64,000 bases of DNA, taken from positions 806,001-870,000 of the forward strand of contig JBAYIU010000001.1 of NCBI GenBank assembly GCA_041665465.1. Direction: 5' to 3'. The notes under the pieces were generated by a model. It made no database searches and was not told the DNA's origin. It saw only the letters and a program-made list of their open reading frames with translations. This DNA comes from JACRPH01 sp041665465 (GTDB lineage: Archaea > Nanobdellota > Nanobdellia > Woesearchaeales > GW2011-AR9). Shown here piece by piece: positions 34,234 to 42,045 of this stretch. Numbering within the stretch: position 1 is the first letter of the stretch; each line of letters starts with the position of its first letter. The translations under genes and the position numbers were made by a program.

Positions 34234-35322
34234 ATGGATTATAACGAGCAAATCAAACAACTGGAGAAAGAGCTTTCTACGACCAAGTATAATAAATCAA
34301 CCCAGGGCCATTTTGCTATAGTTAAGGCTAAATTGGCCATGTTAAAAGAGAAACAAGTTGCTAGAAGTAAAACCGGAAAGTCAGATTATGGATATACGGT
34401 TAGGAAATCTGGTGATGCCACGGTTTTATTGTTGGGGTTCCCATCGACTGGAAAGTCAACCATTCTCAATAAACTTACCGGAGCAAGATCAGAAGTGGCT
34501 GCTTATGATTTTACTACTCTTACCGTCGTTCCCGGAGTAATGGAATACAATCAATCAAAAATCCAGATTCTAGATGTTCCCGGTATTGTTTCAGGTGCAG
34601 CTTCAGGTAAGGGGAGGGGAAGAGAAGTGTTGACAGTTATAAGAAATGCCGACCTAGTTTTAATTGTGGTTGACATCACTCACCCTGAGCATCATCGAGC
34701 CATACTCAAAGAGGTGTGGGAATCCGGTATTCGAATCAATAAGACCAAACCTGAAGTTTATATTAAAAAAACTGCACGAGGAGGAATACAAATAGGTAAG
34801 ACCGTAAATTTAGATGTAAGTAATGAAACCCTAGCTCAAGTTCTAAGAGAATTTAAGATCAATAGTGCCAATGTTCTTATTCGCAGTCCCATCGATGTTG
34901 ATGATTTTATTGATTGTATCGAAGGAAATAAAAAATATCTCCCCTCTATAACCTGTTTAAGTAAGGTAGATTTAGTTACGGTTGATGTAGTTGATCGAGT
35001 TAAAAAAGAACTTAATGCAGATCTTGCTATTTCCGCTGAGCAAGATATGAATATAGAGATGCTCAAGGAGCTTATCTTTACTCGTCTTAATTTCATGCGT
35101 ATTTATATGAAAGAACCGCGTAAAGAAGCGGACATGCAAATACCCATGATCTTACCTAATCGTTCAACTATTGAAGATGCTTGCAATAAATTACATCGTG
35201 ATTTCCCCGGTAAATTTAAATTTGCGCGAGTATGGGGTAAGTCTACCCGATTTCCTGGGCAAAGATTAATGCTGGGTCATACTTTAATGGATGGAGATGT
35301 TATAGAATTACACCTCAGGTGA
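34234..35322 (+). CDS. DRG-family GTP-binding protein
   Basis: The 362-residue protein matches the DRG/Obg-like translational GTPases of archaea and eukaryotes. It has an N-terminal helical hairpin, the P-loop GFPSTGKST (68-76), the switch-I segment DFTTLT, the G3 motif DVPGIVSGAASGKGRGRE, NKTKP and CLSKVDL for base recognition, and a C-terminal TGS domain (FARVWGKSTRFPGQRLMLGH). DRG proteins associate with ribosomes. The gene stands alone, with weak AT-rich promoter sequence about 26 bases upstream. Confidence 0.95.
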   Translation: MDYNEQIKQLEKELSTTKYNKSTQGHFAIVKAKLAMLKEKQVARSKTGKSDYGYTVRKSGDATVLLLGFPSTGKSTILNKLTGARSEVAAYDFTTLTVVPGVMEYNQSKIQILDVPGIVSGAASGKGRGREVLTVIRNADLVLIVVDITHPEHHRAILKEVWESGIRINKTKPEVYIKKTARGGIQIGKTVNLDVSNETLAQVLREFKINSANVLIRSPIDVDDFIDCIEGNKKYLPSITCLSKVDLVTVDVVDRVKKELNADLAISAEQDMNIEMLKELIFTRLNFMRIYMKEPRKEADMQIPMILPNRSTIEDACNKLHRDFPGKFKFARVWGKSTRFPGQRLMLGHTLMDGDVIELHLR

Positions 35323-35406
35323 GATGGAGAGTATTATTTTTGCGAAAATGGGCGGTTCTTATTGTTAGTGATAAAGTTTATTAGGTAACAATTACTTCTT
35401 CTCTTC

Positions 35407-37530
35407 ATGTGTGGAATTGTAGGTATATTTGGAGAGGATCAAGCTGATCAGAAGGTTAAATTAGCGTTAGAAACAATGAAAAATAGGGGAAAAGACAAGG
35501 TGGGGATTGCTTCTTCCGAAACGATTCAATATGGTAAACAAACAAGTCGATTCTTAAAATTTAAACAACGGAACCTGTTTGGTCATCGGTTACATTCTCT
35601 CGTGGGATCAGTTCCTCAACCTTTACGAGGAAAAGGATTGTTGATAGCCAATTGTGAAATTTATAATTGGAAAGAACTAGCTGAGAAATATAAACTTAAA
35701 GTTAAAAACGATGCAGGATTATTACTTTCTCTTCTTGACCAACAAGGAGCATCCTTTGATACTTTAAACAAATTAGACGGGGTTTATGCTTTTGCGTATT
35801 GGATCGAAAACAGAGTATTCCTTTCTCGAGATCTTTTAGGGGTTAAACCTATTTGGTATTATTACACCCAAGATGTTTTTGCATTTGCTTCTGAGAAAAA
35901 AGCCTTAGAAGTTATGGGGTATGTTGATATTCAAGAACTTAATCCTCGTCAAATGATTATCTATGATTTAAAGAGTAAGAAGATAGAGATAAAAACTAAA
36001 GAGTTTTTATCATATACTCCAGAACATTCTGAAAGTAAAGAGATCATAACAGTTAAAGTTGAACAATTACTCTCACAGGCTATTGATAAGAGAATTCCAG
36101 ATAAGAAATTTGGGATATTATTTTCGGGGGGAGTAGATTCAACCTTTATTGTTAATTATCTAAAGAAGAAAAAAGTAAAATTTTGTTGTTATACTGCGGT
36201 GTTAGATACCGAGAAAGTATCCAGCGATTTGGAGTATGCTAAAAAGGCTGCCAAAGAATTAAAGTTGAAACTAAAAGTTAAGAAAATTAAAATTTCTCAA
36301 TTAGAGAGATATTTAAAAAAGATTGTTCCCTTAATTGAAGATTCAAACGTAACTAAAGTGGAAGTGGCCTTAACTTTATATTTAGCTTGTGAGTTGGCTC
36401 AGAAAGATGGATGTAAGGTAGTTTTCTCTGGTTTGGGAAGTGAAGAAATCTTTGCCGGATATGAACGTCACAAACTTTCTACCAATATTAATCAAGAATG
36501 TGTTTCGGGATTATTAAAATTATACGAACGCGACCTTTATCGTGATGATGTTTTAACCATGGACAATAATTTAGAATTACGTTTGCCCTTCTTAGACTTA
36601 AACCTGGTTGATTACTGTTTAAAGATTCCTCAGCAGTATAAAATATCTGAGAAAGGGAGCAAGATCATTTTAAGAGAGATTGCCGAAAAGCAAAGAATTC
36701 CTATCGATCTAGCCTGGAGAAAAAAAGTGGCTGCTCAGTATGGTTCATTATTTGATTGGGGGTTAGAGAAACTTTCTCGCCAGAAGGGGTTTATCTCTCG
36801 TTCATCTTACCTTAAAGAATTATATCCTCGTCATAACTTGCGTTTAGGGGTGTTGTTTTCTTCAGGGAAGGATTCAACGTATGCTGCAATGGTTATGCAA
36901 AGGCAAAATTATGAATTAACCTGTTTAATTACCCTTATGTCAGAAAATCAGGATTCTTACATGTTTCACACTCCTGCCATTGAGTTGGCTAAACTTCAAG
37001 CAGAAGCGATGGAAATTCCCTTAGTGATGTGTTCAACTAAAGGAGAGAAAGAATCTGAATTGGTTGATCTTAAGAAAGCGTTATCTCTTGCTAAGAAGAA
37101 ACACAAAATAGATGGAATCGTTACCGGAGCATTATTTTCCACCTATCAAAGAGATCGAATTGAAAAAGTGTGTGATCAAGTAGGATTGAAAATATTTTCT
37201 CCTCTATGGCACAAACCACAAGAAGTAGAGATGCGTGAATTACTCGCTAATGGATTTGAGATTATGTTTACGGCAGTAGCAGCAGAAGGGTTAGATAGAA
37301 GTTGGTTGAACCGTTCCATCACAACTGAAGATGTTGATCTTCTGGTCAAACTTAAAGAAAAACTGGGAACCAACGTGGCTGGAGAAGGGGGAGAATTTGA
37401 ATCTCTAGTGTTAAATTGTCCCTTATTTAAAAAGAGATTAGTGATCGAAGAAGCAAAAATAGTTGAAGATAATTCTTGTACTGCTAGGTTGTTGGTTAAG
37501 AAAGCAAAATTAGAAGATAAAAAAATTTAA
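35407..37530 (+). CDS. Asparagine synthetase (glutamine-hydrolysing)-like protein fused to Dph6 diphthamide ligase
   Basis: The 707-residue chain joins two ATP-using modules. Residues 1-465 are AsnB-like: catalytic Cys2 in MCGIVGIFG, altered glutaminase motifs (NRGKDKVG for RGPDxxG, NCEIYNW for NGEIYNY), the synthetase PP-loop FSGGVDST (239-246), FSGLGSEEIFAGYE and RLPFLDLNLVDY. Residues 478-707 are Dph6-like: a second PP-loop FSSGKDST (484-491), DGIVTGALFSTYQRDRIEKV, PLWHKP and the signature GEGGEFES. Dph6 amidates diphthine on elongation factor 2 using ammonia. A glutaminase joined to it could supply ammonia directly; this coupling is inference. The fusion has no frameshift or internal start that would split it. 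Confidence 0.88.
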   Translation: MCGIVGIFGEDQADQKVKLALETMKNRGKDKVGIASSETIQYGKQTSRFLKFKQRNLFGHRLHSLVGSVPQPLRGKGLLIANCEIYNWKELAEKYKLKVKNDAGLLLSLLDQQGASFDTLNKLDGVYAFAYWIENRVFLSRDLLGVKPIWYYYTQDVFAFASEKKALEVMGYVDIQELNPRQMIIYDLKSKKIEIKTKEFLSYTPEHSESKEIITVKVEQLLSQAIDKRIPDKKFGILFSGGVDSTFIVNYLKKKKVKFCCYTAVLDTEKVSSDLEYAKKAAKELKLKLKVKKIKISQLERYLKKIVPLIEDSNVTKVEVALTLYLACELAQKDGCKVVFSGLGSEEIFAGYERHKLSTNINQECVSGLLKLYERDLYRDDVLTMDNNLELRLPFLDLNLVDYCLKIPQQYKISEKGSKIILREIAEKQRIPIDLAWRKKVAAQYGSLFDWGLEKLSRQKGFISRSSYLKELYPRHNLRLGVLFSSGKDSTYAAMVMQRQNYELTCLITLMSENQDSYMFHTPAIELAKLQAEAMEIPLVMCSTKGEKESELVDLKKALSLAKKKHKIDGIVTGALFSTYQRDRIEKVCDQVGLKIFSPLWHKPQEVEMRELLANGFEIMFTAVAAEGLDRSWLNRSITTEDVDLLVKLKEKLGTNVAGEGGEFESLVLNCPLFKKRLVIEEAKIVEDNSCTARLLVKKAKLEDKKI

Positions 37531-37622
37531 GGTGAGCTTTCTCCAATCATCTTATTCACGTCAACAGTCATGGGTCCAGCGAATCCGTAAAGGGTTATTA
37601 TCCCTTTAGTGGAGGTTAACAT
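37527..37622 (-). CDS. Small open reading frame, 31 residues (second of a pair)
   Basis: The frame from ATG 37622 to the stop at 37527-37529 encodes MLTSTKGIITLYGFAGPMTV plus 11 more residues ending IGESSP. It starts 5 bases after the stop of the first small frame on the same strand, and its stop overlaps the end of the AsnB-Dph6 gene. No family is recognised. Support comes only from its position in the putative two-gene unit and a protein-like composition. Confidence 0.3.
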   Translation of the reverse strand: MLTSTKGIITLYGFAGPMTVDVNKMIGESSP

Positions 37623-37627
37623 TCTAA

Positions 37628-37732
37628 TTATTCCAAGGAATAATCCTCTTCTGGTATTTGTTGATATGATTCCCACTGTCTTATTCTCTGTTCCTTCAAC
37701 AGTATTTCCCGAGCAAATTGGTCACGAGTCAT
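37628..37732 (-). CDS. Small open reading frame, 34 residues, with Shine-Dalgarno and TATA box
   Basis: The frame from ATG 37732 encodes MTRDQFAREILLKEQRIRQW followed by ESYQQIPEEDYSLE. GAGGTGG (complement of 37739-37745) lies 6 bases before the ATG, the same signal used by established genes in this window. A TATA-like sequence inside an 11-bp inverted repeat (37763-37788) lies about 45 bases upstream. The product would be a charged amphipathic helix. The signals make this a credible small protein, but no homologue is known to me. Confidence 0.45.
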   Translation of the reverse strand: MTRDQFAREILLKEQRIRQWESYQQIPEEDYSLE

Positions 37733-37762
37733 GTTTAACCACCTCGAGGATAAGGATGAGCG

Positions 37763-37788
37763 CTTCTTTAAATATAAATTTAAAGAAG
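37763..37788. promoter_or_regulatory. 11-bp inverted repeat enclosing a TATA-like box
   Basis: CTTCTTTAAAT (37763-37773) and ATTTAAAGAAG (37778-37788) are perfect reverse complements with spacer ATAA. The dyad contains TATA-like sequence on both strands and lies between the small frames on the minus strand and the membrane-protein gene at 37857. It could be an operator that controls one or both directions. The rest of the 326-base gap between annotated large genes is taken up by the two small frames. Confidence 0.5.
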
Positions 37789-37856
37789 GTTCTTTAGAGC
37801 AATTCCTGAGCATTCCTCCATAAATCTTATAAGGAGATAAAATAGAATTTAAGAAT

Positions 37857-38507
37857 ATGAACTTTGCTGGATTTCCTGAATATGACGTCGTTTTAGAATT
37901 ACTTTTTGGAATAATCTCTCTAGTTCTATCTTTGTTTGCGTTTAGAGTTTATAAAAGAACTTCTCAACGTCAAACAAAGTTATTTGGGATTGCCTTTATG
38001 TTTATGTCTCTTTCTTATTTCACTCAATCATTGTTTAATTTTCTGATTATCTCTACCGCTAAAGGGGCAGTATGTAAGGCGGCGTATGTTCCAATTTTCA
38101 ATTGGTATAATTTTTTAGGAGTTTATACTCATATAATTTTGATGACCATTGGATTGGTAGTTCTTACTTATATGACTCTTAAAGTTCAGAAACCTATGTT
38201 ATTATGGATGATGCTTTTAATTTCCTTAACTGCTTTGTTCTTTAGTGAAGAACACTTTTTTACAGTGTTCTTAATCTTATCCACCATTTACTTTATCTTC
38301 ATTAGTATCCATTTTGTGAACAATTATCGCAAGAACAGAGACCGTAAATCTTTGGTCATAGCTCTGGCGTTCTTATTCTTACTATTTGGCAGTATTAACT
38401 TTATCTTTTGTGATCAAGCAGAATTGTTCTATCTAATCGCTCATTTACTAGCGTTAATCGCGTATCTGTTTATCTTATGGGACTTTTACTTGGTGTTAAA
38501 AAAATGA
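37857..38507 (+). CDS. Seven-helix membrane protein of unknown function
   Basis: The 216-residue protein has about seven hydrophobic segments spaced through its length and short loops, with a basic RVYKRTSQRQTK loop after the first helix and NNYRKNRDRK before the last two. There is no recognised transport or catalytic motif. It overlaps the following winged-helix gene by 4 bases (ATGA), so the two are co-translated and probably act together, perhaps as a membrane sensor and its regulator. Confidence 0.75.
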   Translation: MNFAGFPEYDVVLELLFGIISLVLSLFAFRVYKRTSQRQTKLFGIAFMFMSLSYFTQSLFNFLIISTAKGAVCKAAYVPIFNWYNFLGVYTHIILMTIGLVVLTYMTLKVQKPMLLWMMLLISLTALFFSEEHFFTVFLILSTIYFIFISIHFVNNYRKNRDRKSLVIALAFLFLLFGSINFIFCDQAELFYLIAHLLALIAYLFILWDFYLVLKK

Positions 38508-38788
38508 GTAGTGGAAAGAGAAGGGACCGTTTAGAAATTATCCATGACATTCTTCACGTTATTCGTGAGAAGGGAGATAGAATTAAACCTACTCATATTC
38601 TTTACAAGTCTAACCTCTCTCACCAGATGCTTACTGAGTATATGACGGATTTAATTTCTAAAGGGTTTATTGTAGAAGATATTGATAAAAGAGGTAAAAG
38701 AACTTACCGTTTGACGGAGAAAGGGTTTGCTTATCTAGCTGATTATTCTACCGTGAGAAAGTTTGTAGATTCTTATGGATTAGAGTAA
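38504..38788 (+). CDS. Winged-helix transcriptional regulator
   Basis: This 94-residue protein starts at ATG 38504 inside the ATGA overlap with the membrane-protein gene. It has a basic N-terminus (SSGKRRDRLEIIHDILHVI), a helix-turn-helix (KPTHILYKSNLSHQMLTEYM), a wing (GKRTYRLTEKG) and a dimerising C-terminal helix. This is the small archaeal winged-helix fold seen in many one-domain regulators. The coupling to a polytopic membrane protein suggests a sensing pair, by inference. Confidence 0.85.
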   Translation: MSSGKRRDRLEIIHDILHVIREKGDRIKPTHILYKSNLSHQMLTEYMTDLISKGFIVEDIDKRGKRTYRLTEKGFAYLADYSTVRKFVDSYGLE

Positions 38789-38851
38789 AAGTACCTTAAC
38801 TATTCAAAATCCACAAAAGCTTTATAAATAAAACCCGGTCTAAAAGCAAAT

Positions 38852-39301
38852 ATGACTCACATACTTGAAGTTGATGCTAACGATCTTATATCTAAAGTGG
38901 CAGATGAGCTTAAAAAACAGAAGCTAGTCCAGCCATTAGAGTGGAGTAACTTTGTTAAAACCGGTCACCATAAGCAGCGTCACCCTGAAAACCCCGATTG
39001 GTGGTATTACCGTGCTGCTTCCTTATTAAGAAGTGTGGCTAAGCTTGGTCCGGTAGGAACGGAAAAGTTAAGAACCAAATATGGTGGTTTGAAGAATAGA
39101 GGTCATAAACCTGAACATTTCTATAAGGCTTCTGGTTCAATTATTAGAAAAATTTTACAACAACTTGAGAAATCTCAATTAATTAAACAAGCAGTTGTAG
39201 CTAACCATAAAGGTAGAGTATTAACCCCACAAGGAGTCTCCTTGATCGATAAATTTGCAGTGCAATTAGCTAAACAAGAACACAAGGAGAGTAAGGAATA
39301 A
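38852..39301 (+). CDS. rps19e: Ribosomal protein S19e
   Basis: The 149-residue protein matches S19e: LEWSNFVKTGHHKQRHPENP, DWWYYRAASLLRSVAKLGPVG, GGLKNRGHKPEHFYKASGSI and RKILQQLEKSQLI. It belongs to the small-subunit head. A TATA element (tttataaa, 38820-38827) lies about 28 bases before the ATG, so the message is nearly leaderless. It leads S19e-L39e-L31e. The usual archaeal neighbour PDCD5 is not between S19e and L39e here. Confidence 0.96.
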   Translation: MTHILEVDANDLISKVADELKKQKLVQPLEWSNFVKTGHHKQRHPENPDWWYYRAASLLRSVAKLGPVGTEKLRTKYGGLKNRGHKPEHFYKASGSIIRKILQQLEKSQLIKQAVVANHKGRVLTPQGVSLIDKFAVQLAKQEHKESKE

Positions 39302-39303
39302 AA

Positions 39304-39477
39304 ATGGCTACTTTCAAACATCCCGCTAAAAAGAAAAGATTGATTAAGAAAGGAACTCAAACCAAATGGGCCCCTTTTTGGACCGTCTTTAAGGTATATG
39401 GTAAGGGTAAAAAAGTACATCCCTCTCGTCACACTCACGTAAAGAGAAGTTGGAGACGCGGAAGTACGGACGTCTAG
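39304..39477 (+). CDS. rpl39e: Ribosomal protein L39e
   Basis: This 57-residue basic protein reads MATFKHPAKKKRLIKKGTQT, then KWAPFWTVFKVYGKG and ends KRSWRRGSTDV. It has the L39e features (KxxLAK-like start, WAPxWxVxK, HxKRxWRRxxxxV). It lies 2 bases after the S19e stop and 9 bases before L31e. AAGGAG (39292-39297 region) supplies the Shine-Dalgarno sequence. Confidence 0.95.
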   Translation: MATFKHPAKKKRLIKKGTQTKWAPFWTVFKVYGKGKKVHPSRHTHVKRSWRRGSTDV

Positions 39478-39486
39478 GTAAGTAAA

Positions 39487-39873
39487 ATGGCAGAAAAAGC
39501 AGATAAAATCTTGTTAGAACGAACTTATAATGTTCCTTTAAGAAAAGGATATCTAAAAGCTCCTAATTGGAAAAGAACCAATAAGGCAGTTAATACTTTA
39601 AGAGAATTCTTAGCTAAACATATGAAATCTGAGAATGTTAAGATCAGTAAGGCGCTTAACGACAAATTATGGTTACACGGAATTAAGAATCCTCCTCATC
39701 ATGTTAAGGTTACGGTTACTAAGGATGAGAAAGGTGTAGTTAGGGCAGAATTGTTTGGCGCTAAAGAAACAGCTGCGAAGAAAGCTAAAAACAAAACAGA
39801 AAAGAAGAAAGCTCCTGTTAAGAAAGAAGTTTCTGCCAAGAAAGCTGAAGTTGTTAAGGAAGAGAAGAAGTAA
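39487..39873 (+). CDS. rpl31e: Ribosomal protein L31e with lysine-rich tail
   Basis: The first 90 residues of this 128-residue protein are a standard L31e (ERTYNVPLRKGYLKAPNWKR, TNKAVNTLREFLAKHMK, SKALNDKLWLHGIKNPPHHVKV). The last 35-40 residues are an added low-complexity tail of alternating Ala, Lys and Glu (KKAKNKTEKKKAPVKKEVSA). Such tails are common on DPANN and halophile ribosomal proteins and may bind rRNA. It is the last gene of its operon; a structured non-coding stretch follows. Confidence 0.95.
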   Translation: MAEKADKILLERTYNVPLRKGYLKAPNWKRTNKAVNTLREFLAKHMKSENVKISKALNDKLWLHGIKNPPHHVKVTVTKDEKGVVRAELFGAKETAAKKAKNKTEKKKAPVKKEVSAKKAEVVKEEKK

Positions 39874-39920
39874 TTCTTATGTCGTTCCTATTTTTATTCT
39901 AATTTAATTATTTTTCTTAA

Positions 39921-40041
39921 AAGCCACTCCCACTCAGACAACCTCACTGGCGTTCGGAGCCTAGTTGTCAATCTTAAGTTCTTCTTGCTGAGAAAAGCCA
40001 CTGGACAACTAGACAACTCCGGGAAAAGCATATAAAGGAGT
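39921..40041. other. Non-coding stretch with mutually exclusive hairpins
   Basis: Between L31e and the RecB-like gene (270 bases without a gene) are nested inverted repeats. GACAAC (39937-39942) pairs with GTTGTC (39964-39969), enclosing a smaller GGC/GCC stem. The same segment, extended to CTAGTTGTC (39961-39969), pairs perfectly with GACAACTAG (40004-40012). AACTCC (40015-40020) pairs with GGAGTT (40037-40042). The motif AAAAGCCACT occurs twice (39919-39928, 39993-40002). A TATA-like box on the minus strand (40029-40038) could drive a small RNA. I cannot assign it to an RNA family. Confidence 0.4.
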
Positions 40042-40143
40042 TCCTTTGCGCAGAATACATGAATAAAAAGGGAGGAGAAAGTAGTCAAAAATTATGTTTT
40101 CAAAGAAAACATTTTCTTTTGATTAAACTTTTTGTAAAAGTTT

Positions 40144-40980
40144 ATGGCTAAGAGGGTAGAATCTGCATCTTCTATTAATACGTTCAAGCAGTGTAAACGC
40201 AAGTATTATTATCAATATGTGGTTAAACTGCCCACTGCTTCAAATATTCATCAATTACGAGGAAACATTGCTCATTCCACTTTAGAAAGTTTTTATGATA
40301 TTAATGTACAAGAGTTTACCGAAGAAAATTACGTTTTAAAGTATCAAGAAGCGATTCAACGTTTATTCTTATACCATTGGAATTTAGTTCAACCGGAACT
40401 TAAGAAATTAAATCTCAATATGGACCAGGAGATGTTTTACTTTGAAGAAACTATGTTAATGTTAATGAACTGGTGTAACCAATTCTTAGAAAAAATGGGA
40501 ACCGTAATGAAAGCAAAACAACTAAATGTGGGGGATGCCTTTAATTATCTTACTCCGGTTAGAGAGCAGGAATATACTTCCGAGAAATTGTTTGTTCATG
40601 GATTTATTGATGCTATTCATCATTATGATGACGAAGTGCATATAATTGATTATAAAACAAATAATGATTTTGAGATTAAAGACAGCATAAAATTACAGTT
40701 ATCATTATACTCCTTAATGTATCATGAAAAACATGGAAAGCTTCCTGATAAACTAGGAGTGTTCTTCTTAAGACATAAATTGAAACTGATGAATGTGGAT
40801 CCAGATATGTTAGATTCTGCGTTAAGAGATATAAGTATGATTCATGCCCATACCACTAAAACAGAACAAGTAGAAGATTATCCCCAAACCCAAGGAAAGC
40901 TGTGTAAATGGGGCTCTGGTCAGTGTGATTTTTTTGATGAATGTAAGCCGTTCGCTAAACCCAAAGAAGAGATTAAATAA
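40144..40980 (+). CDS. PD-(D/E)XK nuclease, RecB/Cas4-like with probable Fe-S site
   Basis: The 278-residue protein is a single-domain RecB-type nuclease. Motifs in order are the N-terminal SASSINTFKQCKRKYYYQYV (first cysteine), GNIAHSTLESF, VHGFIDAIH with the metal-binding Asp, HIIDYKT (the D-x-K catalytic strand) and QLSLYSLMY (QxxxY). Three C-terminal cysteines (CKWGSGQCDFFDEC) with the N-terminal one form the usual 4Fe-4S set of AddB/Cas4 proteins. All core residues are intact, so it should be an active nuclease. No cas1/cas2 or helicase partner is adjacent, and a general repair role is as likely as any other. Confidence 0.88.
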   Translation: MAKRVESASSINTFKQCKRKYYYQYVVKLPTASNIHQLRGNIAHSTLESFYDINVQEFTEENYVLKYQEAIQRLFLYHWNLVQPELKKLNLNMDQEMFYFEETMLMLMNWCNQFLEKMGTVMKAKQLNVGDAFNYLTPVREQEYTSEKLFVHGFIDAIHHYDDEVHIIDYKTNNDFEIKDSIKLQLSLYSLMYHEKHGKLPDKLGVFFLRHKLKLMNVDPDMLDSALRDISMIHAHTTKTEQVEDYPQTQGKLCKWGSGQCDFFDECKPFAKPKEEIK

Positions 40981-41004
40981 TTTACTTCTCGTTATCTAAG
41001 GAAA

Positions 41005-41886
41005 CTAACCTCCTGCGGCCATAAAACTCATTCTAATAATTTCTTGGTATATTCCAACATGATTTAACACAAATGTTTCTACCAACGCTCCTAAAATTAA
41101 GAAGATTATTGCAAAAATGAACAGATAAAAGTTGAACCCAAACACTTCAAAAAACCGATCCGATGCAAATTCTTCTAAAATTACATCTTTACTGATCAAC
41201 GATCCAGAAATAGCTGCAAGGAAATAAGATATTCCTTCCAAGATCATATGTGGGAAGACGATCAACATAATTAATCCAAAAAGGTATAATGCATTCTGCC
41301 CAGAGAAAGCAGCAGCATTCTTGGCAGTTAAGCCAAAGATGGTCCCCCAAACAGAGGCATTCCAAGTAATCAAAAAGATTGCCCCATCCCCGGTTAATAA
41401 CGCTAAGATGAAACAAGCCACTAATACTAAGAAGTTGTTGCTTAATAAGCTCCAAAATAGCTCTGAAGAAAAGATTCCTCCTGTAGCTGAACCACTAAAC
41501 CCTTGCCCAAAGCGAATTTCTAATTGTTCTCGAAATAAGGAGTTAGCTTGCATCTGAGGTAGAATCATCGTACCTAAGGCGTAAATTAAAAGAATTCCTA
41601 AAAATAAGAAGATATAAATTTTTACAGTACCGAGATCATCTTTCCAAATCTCTCCTAAAGTAATTTTTTGTTCCATACTCTCTTGGCGTTCTTCAACATC
41701 AAAAATTTTGTACAGTTCTGGTAAAAGTAATAAAGAAGTTATCGCTACTCCCACCAAAGCAGGATCACCTGGGAATAAGATAGAAGCGACAACGATACCA
41801 ATGATAGAATAAACTATTCCTAAGATAAAAGAATACATCCCTTTACGTTCCAGCCAATCTTCGGGGAACATATGCTCTAGTACCAA
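41005..41886 (-). CDS. SpoIIM-like (DUF95) membrane protein, second copy
   Basis: The 293-residue protein shares layout and motifs with the copy at 13100: MVLEHMFPEDW start, central NNFLVLVACFILALLTGDGA, LITWNASVWGTIFG and PHMILEGISYFLAA, with about six membrane segments. The start is taken as TTG at 41886 because the first residues MVLE align with the paralogue and GAGGTG lies 10 bases upstream; ATG at 41871 is the alternative. Its role is unknown. The region between it and lemA contains divergent TATA-like elements. Confidence 0.75.
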   Translation of the reverse strand: MVLEHMFPEDWLERKGMYSFILGIVYSIIGIVVASILFPGDPALVGVAITSLLLLPELYKIFDVEERQESMEQKITLGEIWKDDLGTVKIYIFLFLGILLIYALGTMILPQMQANSLFREQLEIRFGQGFSGSATGGIFSSELFWSLLSNNFLVLVACFILALLTGDGAIFLITWNASVWGTIFGLTAKNAAAFSGQNALYLFGLIMLIVFPHMILEGISYFLAAISGSLISKDVILEEFASDRFFEVFGFNFYLFIFAIIFLILGALVETFVLNHVGIYQEIIRMSFMAAGG

Positions 41887-42045
41887 GTTACACTATCACC
41901 TCTTTAGGGAGAGGATTATATTCTGGTTTATATAGGTTTTGATAGATGTTCTGGGCAATTTTATAATAGCTGATTTATCCTCCAAAAGCTTTTTAAACAG
42001 ATTGTGCCTTAAAACCTATTATCATATAATGGAGGATGGTAAAAA

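Noticed and set aside
39894..40088. Minus-strand frame of 64 codons after L31e
   Set aside because: It runs through the inverted-repeat region; no promoter at its start, no Shine-Dalgarno sequence and an amino-acid pattern shaped by the hairpins.
40144..40980. RecB/Cas4-like gene as part of a CRISPR adaptation module
   Set aside because: No cas1, cas2, effector or repeat array lies anywhere in the window, and single RecB-like nucleases are common outside CRISPR.
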